DNA of 15,446 bases from an uncultured Flavobacterium sp. (GTDB lineage Bacteria; Bacteroidota; Bacteroidia; Flavobacteriales; Flavobacteriaceae), in NCBI RefSeq assembly GCF_937876455.1, contig NZ_CALFIG010000115.1:1-15446 (forward strand). The letters run 5' to 3'. The notes beneath the pieces are model-generated. The model ran no database searches, had not been told where the DNA came from, and saw only the letters and a list, made by a program, of their open reading frames with translations. Numbering within the stretch: position 1 is the first letter of the stretch; each line of letters opens with the position of its first letter. A program made the translations under genes and the position numbers. Positions 14,958 to 15,446 of this stretch are shown here, in pieces.

Positions 14958-15290
14958 ATGAAAATAAACAAGAAACTTTTATTTATTCCAATTTTCTTAA
15001 TTTTTGTTTTAACAATAAGTTATTTTGCTCATTCATATTATTCAAAAAAATAATTTAAACAGAAAATTAATTTTTTAATAGCAAAAGTTGAAGTTTCTCC
15101 TGCTGCAAGATGTAGGTTCTATGATAAAAAAGGAAATCAATTAAACATCAACAGCTATACATTTTATGAATTTCAAAAGATTATAAGTAATGATAGTATT
15201 GCAAAGAATGAGAACTCTTCAAAATTGAAAATTTACAGACGAGACAAAAATGGAAAGTATTATGTATATTTAGAATTAGAGCCAGACTAA
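14958..15290 (+). pseudogene. small membrane-anchored protein gene interrupted by one in-frame TAA
   Basis: The ATG at 14958 opens a 31-aa frame (KINKKLLFIPIFLIFVLTI membrane segment, ending YYSKK) that stops at TAA 15051-15053. The same frame then runs on without a break for 78 more codons to TAA 15288-15290 and reads like real protein: INFLIAKVEVSPAARC, FYDKKGNQLN, TFYEFQKII, and LKIYRRDKNGKYYVYLELEP before the end. This downstream part has no ATG, so it could not start on its own. With the TAA replaced by a sense codon it would be a 110-aa protein with an N-terminal membrane anchor and a small beta-rich domain. I infer a point-mutated pseudogene (for example CAA or AAA to TAA); readthrough or a sequencing error are the alternatives. 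Family not recognised. It lies right after the attC-like repeat. Confidence 0.6.
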
Positions 15291-15338
15291 TCAGAAAACA
15301 AATTTTAACTCTCACTAAAAAACTGAATAAAAAACATC

Positions 15339-15345
15339 GTACAAC
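15339..15345. repeat. weak third cassette-boundary motif
   Basis: GTACAAC followed by ATCGGTTTA resembles the left end of the attC-like repeat (GCATAAC then AGGCGTTTA) and pairs with GTTGTGC with one mismatch. No right arm is seen before the window ends, so this is weak. From 15346 to 15446 I see nothing else I can support; a 12-codon minus-strand tail open to the right edge (FVKNERQEQTVF then stop) is too short to call. Confidence 0.25.
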
Positions 15346-15446
15346 ATCGGTTTATTTCCATACCCCACTCCACAAACAAAACCATACCATTAAACGTGAG
15401 TCAAAATTAAAAAACAGTCTGCTCTTGTCTTTCATTTTTCACAAAA

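Noticed and set aside
1..15446. tRNA, rRNA, riboswitch, prophage, toxin-antitoxin or defence genes
   Set aside because: I scanned for cloverleaf-like and conserved RNA cores and for typical phage or defence motifs and saw none I could support.

Overview
The window looks like a piece of a Flavobacteriaceae-type Bacteroidota chromosome. It is strongly AT-rich, start sites have no obvious Shine-Dalgarno sequence, and several genes are preceded by the Bacteroidota promoter element TAnnTTTG. The gene families also fit: a CarboxypepD_reg/OMP_b-brl_3 TonB-type outer-membrane protein, a short flavobacterial MenE, a DUF3810 membrane metalloprotease-like protein, a LETM1-related protein, a DUF5723-like protein and type-2 PyrF. 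Genus and species cannot be read from the sequence.

Positions 1-6360 hold a 5'-truncated M1 aminopeptidase (+) whose stop abuts the stop of menE (-). menE forms a minus-strand pair with a CPBP-family membrane protease. An ArsC-family reductase (+) and a large TonB-receptor-type outer-membrane protein (+) follow, ending at a perfect 32-nt palindromic terminator. Positions 6361-8233 hold an unlisted 56-aa membrane protein on the minus strand with the clearest promoter in the window, then a secreted DUF5723-like protein (+) and a GAAA-loop terminator.

Positions 8232-12172 are a tight minus-strand cluster, read right to left: DUF3810 protein, LETM1-related protein (11-nt overlap), pyrF (own -7 element likely), and a BtuF-like metal-receptor protein with no signal peptide. 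Positions 12235-13795 carry pepD (+) with its promoter and terminator.

Positions 13796-15446 are different: accessory, gene-poor and rich in symmetry. They hold an 18-bp perfect palindrome, three CCCTAGGG palindromes in exact 22-bp register, and a 206-aa secreted protein gene tightly flanked by exact 10-bp inverted repeats (GTTATGCACA / TGTGCATAAC). Downstream is a 132-nt imperfect inverted repeat with GCATAAC and GTTGTGC at its ends, organised like an integron attC site, then a second small gene interrupted by one in-frame stop, and a weak third boundary motif. No integrase is present, so I read this as a possible integrase-less cassette array (CALIN-like). This is the most interesting part of the window, but it is an inference from local sequence symmetry.

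Most of the rest is housekeeping: menaquinone synthesis (menE), pyrimidine synthesis (pyrF), peptide turnover (M1 peptidase, pepD) and envelope proteins.
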